From the NCBI GenBank assembly GCA_029960905.1, contig JASBVU010000078.1:1-7816 (forward strand): 7,816 bases of DNA, in the 5' to 3' direction. Within the stretch, counting starts at the first letter, position 1. Each line of letters opens with the position of its first letter. Of this stretch, positions 4,908 through 7,816 are shown in pieces. The DNA is from Thermoanaerobacterium sp. (GTDB lineage Bacteria; Bacillota; Thermoanaerobacteria; Thermoanaerobacterales; Thermoanaerobacteraceae). The notes below the pieces were generated by a model, which saw nothing but the letters and a program-made list of their open reading frames with translations, ran no database searches and had not been told where the DNA came from. A program made the position numbers and the translations under genes.

Positions 4908-5132
4908 ATGACAAAAAGTGAGCAATTGCTAATTGGTTTATCGCTGGATGAGAAAATCGTTCTCAGGAATGGTCATGTCACCATTTCTGGTTATGGTGGA
5001 GATGAAGATATCCCGTATGAAAAAAGAGATTATATCGTAGAAGCATATGAAAGAATTTTTGTTTTGCCTCATAACGGTGTTGTCGAAATAATTAAACACC
5101 ACGGATTAAAAAATTGGATTATCGCGCAATAA
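4908..5132 (+). CDS. Small unknown protein, first gene of the RtcB operon
   Basis: This 74-residue protein has no family that I recognise. AAGGAGGA lies just upstream at good spacing, and promoter P2 precedes it. The N-terminal part (LSLDEKIVLRNGHVTISGYG) looks beta-rich, the middle (PYEKRDYIVEAYERIF) helical, and the end (VVEIIKHHGLKNW) another strand and helix. Two adjacent histidines (64-65) and several acidic residues are present, but no catalytic motif. It ends 16 bp before rtcB, whose ribosome binding site fills the gap, so the two are expected to be made together. A role in regulating or assisting the ligase is conceivable from position only. Confidence 0.75.
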   Translation: MTKSEQLLIGLSLDEKIVLRNGHVTISGYGGDEDIPYEKRDYIVEAYERIFVLPHNGVVEIIKHHGLKNWIIAQ

Positions 5133-5148
5133 CCAAAGGAGGATTAAA

Positions 5149-6375
5149 ATGGCTTTTCAAACTATTAATGGAGTACGAGTTTGGGGAAACCCTGTTGAAA
5201 ATGCAGTCTCACAAATGGAGACATGCTCTAGAGTAGGGAATGTTGTACAAACACTGCTAATGGCTGACCACCATAGAGGTTATAGTCAACCTATTGGGGG
5301 TGTAGTTGTCTATGATGGTCAAGTATCCCCGTCTGGGGTAGGATATGATATAGCATGCGGAAATAAAGCAGTTCGTACTAATGTAAATTACAAGGATATC
5401 GAGAAAAACTTATCCACAATTATGAACGATATTTTCTCCCAACTGTCGTTTGGAGTAGGAAGAAAAAATAACGAAAAGGTCGATCATGACCTGTTCGACG
5501 ATCCCGCGTGGGACGTGTATAAAGCTATCGATAGGCAAGAACACGATAGGCTCAAAACACTGGCGAGAGACCAGCTTGGCACTATTGGTTCTGGCAATCA
5601 CTTTGTTGATCTTCTGGTCGATGATGATGGTTACATTTGGATTGCGAATCACTTTGGTTCTCGTGGGTTCGGATACAAAACGGCAACAGGATTTATGAAC
5701 CATTCTCAAGGACGGGGTTTTTCTGAGAAAGGAAGAGGCGAACATATGGACCAAGAACCCTCGCTGTTGGATTTAAACACTGAACTAGGGCAAATGTACA
5801 TGGAGGCGATGAACCTCGCTGGGCGTTATGCTTATGCTGGACGTGACTATGTTATTAATAAAGTATTAGAAATTCTTGGGGCTGGTGAAGTAACATTCGA
5901 AGTACACAACCACCACAATTTCGCTTGGGAAGAGGAGCATAACGGCAAAAAAGTTATTGTGGTTAGGAAGGGTGCTACTCCATTAAGACCCGGCCAGCTA
6001 GGTTTTATTGGCGGGAGCATGGGCGATTTTTCTGTTATTGTTAAGGGAAAAGATTCCCAAGAAAGCAGAGATGCATATTTTAGCACTGTCCATGGTGCTG
6101 GACGTATCATGTCCAGGACGGAGGCGGCTGGAAAAATGAACTGGAAAACAAAAACGAGAGCTGGCGGAAAAATTTCTGAAGCACAAATGCACGAAGCTCT
6201 CCAGGATTTTGGTGTAATATTGCGAGGCGGTGGTACAGATGAATCCCCCTTTGTCTACAGAAAATTGCAAGAAGTTTTAGACGCTCATTCTGAAACAATG
6301 GACGTCCTGTTCACGTTAAAACCTGTAGGCGTATGTATGGCCGGTGCTGATGAGTTTGATCCATATAAAGATTGA
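5149..6375 (+). CDS. rtcB: RtcB-type RNA ligase
   Basis: This 408-residue protein, equal in length to E. coli RtcB, belongs to the GTP- and metal-dependent ligases that join RNA 2',3'-cyclic phosphate or 3'-phosphate ends to 5'-OH ends through a guanylated histidine. Signature blocks occur in order: ADHHRGYSQPIGGV (39-52), GVGYDIACGNKAVR (63-76; D67 and C70 metal ligands), GSGNHF (147-152; H151), NHFGSRG (167-173; H168), HHNFAW (255-260; H256), RKGATP (273-278), and HGAGRIMSR (315-323), where H315 matches the guanylated histidine of the family. Residue roles come from the known family. All key residues are present, so it should be active. AAAGGAGG precedes the ATG. No archease gene is visible. 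In a phage it may repair tRNAs cut by host defence nucleases; this is inference. Confidence 0.95.
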   Translation: MAFQTINGVRVWGNPVENAVSQMETCSRVGNVVQTLLMADHHRGYSQPIGGVVVYDGQVSPSGVGYDIACGNKAVRTNVNYKDIEKNLSTIMNDIFSQLSFGVGRKNNEKVDHDLFDDPAWDVYKAIDRQEHDRLKTLARDQLGTIGSGNHFVDLLVDDDGYIWIANHFGSRGFGYKTATGFMNHSQGRGFSEKGRGEHMDQEPSLLDLNTELGQMYMEAMNLAGRYAYAGRDYVINKVLEILGAGEVTFEVHNHHNFAWEEEHNGKKVIVVRKGATPLRPGQLGFIGGSMGDFSVIVKGKDSQESRDAYFSTVHGAGRIMSRTEAAGKMNWKTKTRAGGKISEAQMHEALQDFGVILRGGGTDESPFVYRKLQEVLDAHSETMDVLFTLKPVGVCMAGADEFDPYKD

Positions 6376-6430
6376 TGGCTGAATTGTTGGGTTGGTTCAT
6401 ATGGTATTAGACTAAGTTGGGGTGACTAAA

Positions 6431-6691
6431 ATGGATAGGCCTAGCTATTTAACCGATAAATATTTAGAAAGTATTTCCGATGTTATTTTCAGTTTAGAAG
6501 TTATGACGAGCCACCATCCAGAAAATATAGCCAATGCTGTTAATGATTTGTTTGAAAAACTTTCCATACCGGCTAGTGTAATCGGCTGGTATGATCCCCT
6601 CACAAATGACCACTCAAATGGTTATGAGTCGGTAAAACACACGACATATGAAATTAAAACAATACACTATTTCCTAATTAAGATAAACTGA
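6431..6691 (+). CDS. Small unknown protein downstream of rtcB
   Basis: This 86-residue protein is not recognised. GGGGTGAC lies 5 bases before the ATG at 6431; the in-frame GTG at 6422 is inside that ribosome binding site and is not used as start. Residues 8-46 look helical (DKYLESISDVIFSLE, then ENIANAVNDLFEKL), followed by a more extended half with IGWYDPLT and a beta-like end. There are no cysteines or membrane segments. It follows rtcB by 55 bp without a visible terminator, so it is probably in the same operon. Its stop overlaps the ribosome binding site of the next gene, and both genes begin MD after a GGTGAC(T/A)AAA leader, suggesting shared descent of the start region. Confidence 0.7.
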   Translation: MDRPSYLTDKYLESISDVIFSLEVMTSHHPENIANAVNDLFEKLSIPASVIGWYDPLTNDHSNGYESVKHTTYEIKTIHYFLIKIN

Positions 6692-6701
6692 GGTGACAAA
6701 A

Positions 6702-6905
6702 ATGGATAAACACTCTAAAGAGTTAGATGAATTTTTCGAGCAACTTGCCGAATTTCTTGATGCTGATCCTTGTGACGTTGAATTTAACACGAACAATTTT
6801 AGACTAAACCTGTATGGTAGCGATGACCTATACGAGATAATCGATATCGTAAAAGATATGTATACGATCGTCCCGATCGGAAAGGGGTATGCATTCGAAG
6901 TGTGA
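6702..6905 (+). CDS. Small acidic unknown protein
   Basis: This 67-residue protein is strongly acidic (for example KELDEFFEQLAEFLDADPCD at 6-25) with an N-terminal helix followed by alternating strands (FRLNLYG, then a helix DLYEIIDIVKDMY, then TIVPIGKGYAFEV). The order helix, strand, strand, helix, strand is plausible for a tiny alpha/beta fold, but no family is recognised. GAGGTGA, 5 bases before ATG 6702, overlaps the previous stop codon, so translation is coupled; the in-frame GTG at 6693 is part of that site. Small acidic phage proteins sometimes mimic DNA or inhibit host enzymes, but nothing here proves that. A regulatory hairpin follows. Confidence 0.7.
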   Translation: MDKHSKELDEFFEQLAEFLDADPCDVEFNTNNFRLNLYGSDDLYEIIDIVKDMYTIVPIGKGYAFEV

Positions 6906-6917
6906 ATTGACTGCCTT

Positions 6918-6950
6918 CCTGTTCTAGATTATACTTAGTTCTAGAACAGG
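6918..6950 (+). promoter_or_regulatory. 11 bp hairpin hiding the next ribosome binding site
   Basis: CCTGTTCTAGA (6918-6928) is perfectly complementary to TCTAGAACAGG (6940-6950) around an 11-base loop, and CCT (6914-6916) can extend pairing to AGG (6951-6953) past a bulged T. The ribosome binding site AGGAGGG (6948-6954) of the gene starting at 6962 is therefore in the 3' arm. When folded, the RNA should limit its translation. No T-tract follows, so it is not a simple terminator. It could also be a DNA operator. Confidence 0.7.
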
Positions 6951-6961
6951 AGGGAATAAAT

Positions 6962-7186
6962 TTGAATATACTAAAATTAAAAGAAAAATACAACAAAGGA
7001 CAAATAGAAGGTATTGATGTTGCGATTGTCATATTGACGGCTGCAGCGCGGGGAGAAATAGATAATAAAGATGTTTTCACTATTTCAGAATTTATTTTCG
7101 GCAGTAAAATAAAAGCACACGAGGCTATTATTGAAGCAAGTATACTCATTCTTGCTATCCTAGGGGGAGACGATTATGAAGACTGA
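6962..7186 (+). CDS. Small hydrophobic-helical protein, TTG start, unknown
   Basis: This 74-residue protein begins with TTG at 6962; AGGAGGG ends 7 bases upstream, which fixes the start. Residues 19-30 (DVAIVILTAAAR) and 55-68 (AIIEASILILAILG) are hydrophobic helices, too short and interrupted to be sure membrane spans. The pattern R-G (30-31), 15 residues, G47 recurs in the two following genes, suggesting diverged paralogues. The tail is acidic (GGDDYED). Its start is controlled by the hairpin before it, and the weak TTG start would lower expression further. It overlaps the next gene by 11 bp, so the two are probably translationally coupled. The function is unknown. Confidence 0.72.
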   Translation: MNILKLKEKYNKGQIEGIDVAIVILTAAARGEIDNKDVFTISEFIFGSKIKAHEAIIEASILILAILGGDDYED

Positions 7187-7415
7187 GGTAAGAGCACTAA
7201 TTATCATTGCTGTTTTAGATATATTACTGGATGCTTTGCGCGGAAAAGAAGTAGATGCTGATGATTTTGAATCAGCTATTATTCAGTTAGGGTTTGATGT
7301 CGATGAATTTTTATCCCTCCACCACGCCGTCGGTATACAGAAATTGGCACATGAATATGCCAAATTAGATCTTTCAAAAGATGTGCTGGAGAGGATGAGT
7401 GATGTCAAAATTTAA
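7176..7415 (+). CDS. Small helical acidic protein, likely relative of its neighbour
   Basis: This 79-residue protein is predicted all-helical: a hydrophobic N-terminal helix (RALIIIAVLDILLDALRG, 6-23), then VDADDFESAIIQLGF (26-40), DEFLSLHHAVGIQKLAHEYA (43-62) and SKDVLERMSD. R22-G23 followed by G39 matches the spacing of the glycines in the gene before it and the one after. The length and acidic character also match its neighbour. GGGGGAGA precedes ATG 7176 at good spacing, inside the end of the previous gene, and the coding end overlaps the next start by 14 bp. This close packing indicates one co-regulated unit. No known family is recognised. Confidence 0.72.
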   Translation: MKTEVRALIIIAVLDILLDALRGKEVDADDFESAIIQLGFDVDEFLSLHHAVGIQKLAHEYAKLDLSKDVLERMSDVKI

Positions 7416-7816
7416 ACACCTTATCCCATTGTTAAAACAATATGAAAAAAACGGTGTAGTTCCTCTAAGCGTTGTAAAGAAGAGTAATCCGCCTCTTGGT
7501 AATTATATAAAGGATAACTTCGATTTATTTGCAGGTTTACAGTTTATTATTATAAATGATGTACAGGAAGGAAAACTGACATATGAAAATTTAAAACTAT
7601 GGCTTAAATATTTTTACGGGGACGTTGTTGATTTGTCCGATTTAAATAAAAATAAAAAAACATACTACAACTACCTAAGGTTGTACGGAAAGCCAGAAGA
7701 TGTATTAACAGAAATGGGTTTTGATATTGTTTATAAGTCAAAATCTAAGAAAAGTGATATGGTTTATATTGTACATGAATTTCTAAATACAAGCCCAGGA
7801 TCAGAAAAATGGAAAA
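7402..7816 (+). CDS. Unknown protein, cut by the right edge
   Basis: The frame is open from ATG 7402 to the window end (138 codons seen, no stop). AGAGG (7390-7394) lies 7 bases before the start, and the start overlaps the preceding gene by 14 bp, so translation is coupled. The N-terminus (KFKHLIPLLKQYEKNG) is helical, followed by a segment GLQFIIINDVQEG, then G73 sixteen residues after G57, the same spacing as in the two genes before it. Later parts are Lys- and Tyr-rich (NKNKKTYYNYLRLYGKPED, then EMGFDIVYKSKSKK), giving a basic, possibly nucleic acid-binding, surface. No catalytic motif is seen in this part. It is longer than its neighbours, and its full size and role cannot be known here. 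Confidence 0.7.
   Translation, partial: MSKFKHLIPLLKQYEKNGVVPLSVVKKSNPPLGNYIKDNFDLFAGLQFIIINDVQEGKLTYENLKLWLKYFYGDVVDLSDLNKNKKTYYNYLRLYGKPEDVLTEMGFDIVYKSKSKKSDMVYIVHEFLNTSPGSEKWK

Noticed and set aside
5410..6298. Several leftward open frames opposite rtcB
   Set aside because: They are antisense shadows of a strongly conserved gene and lack their own start signals.

Overview
The window looks like part of a bacteriophage or prophage of an AT-rich Gram-positive host (Bacillota). Two lines of evidence support this. A terminase large subunit with all its ATPase and nuclease motifs sits downstream of a probable small subunit. The rightward genes have strong AGGAGG-type ribosome binding sites and sigma-A-type promoters (TTGCAA, 17 bp, TATAAT). 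No integrase, portal, capsid or replication gene is present, so the lifestyle and exact host cannot be read here.

Layout. (1) Positions 1-239 are non-coding at the 3' end of the terminase operon. They hold a factor-independent terminator for leftward transcription, a striking array of four palindromes spaced exactly 22 bp apart, and T-rich direct repeats. (2) Positions 240-3467 hold five leftward (minus-strand) genes. In transcription order they are a beta-rich unknown protein, a three-helix membrane protein, a small Cys-rich protein, a TerS-like protein and TerL. The last three overlap or nearly abut and look translationally coupled. (3) Positions 3468-4607 are a 1.1 kb non-coding region between divergent operons. 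It is dense in inverted repeats, three TGATATCA palindromes spaced 11 bp apart, two perfect 56 bp AT-rich tandem repeats and recurring TTACAC/GCAA-type sites; it is a candidate replication origin and/or regulatory hub. (4) Positions 4608-7816 hold eight rightward genes. A single small gene has its own promoter (P1). A second, near-identical promoter (P2) precedes an operon containing a complete RtcB-type RNA ligase and several very small unknown genes, the last running off the right edge.

How the parts may work together. The leftward block is packaging and late functions. The rightward block looks like an early or accessory set in which RtcB could repair RNA, for example host or phage tRNAs cut during infection; this is inference. 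P1 and P2 share the same -35/-10 arrangement and an inverted repeat overlapping the -35, so both were probably set up for control by one DNA-binding protein that is not recognised in the window. A hairpin whose 3' arm contains the ribosome binding site lies before the gene at 6962 and could add translational control inside the operon. The last three genes share a faint common pattern (glycine, 15 residues, glycine after a hydrophobic helix), suggesting old duplication.
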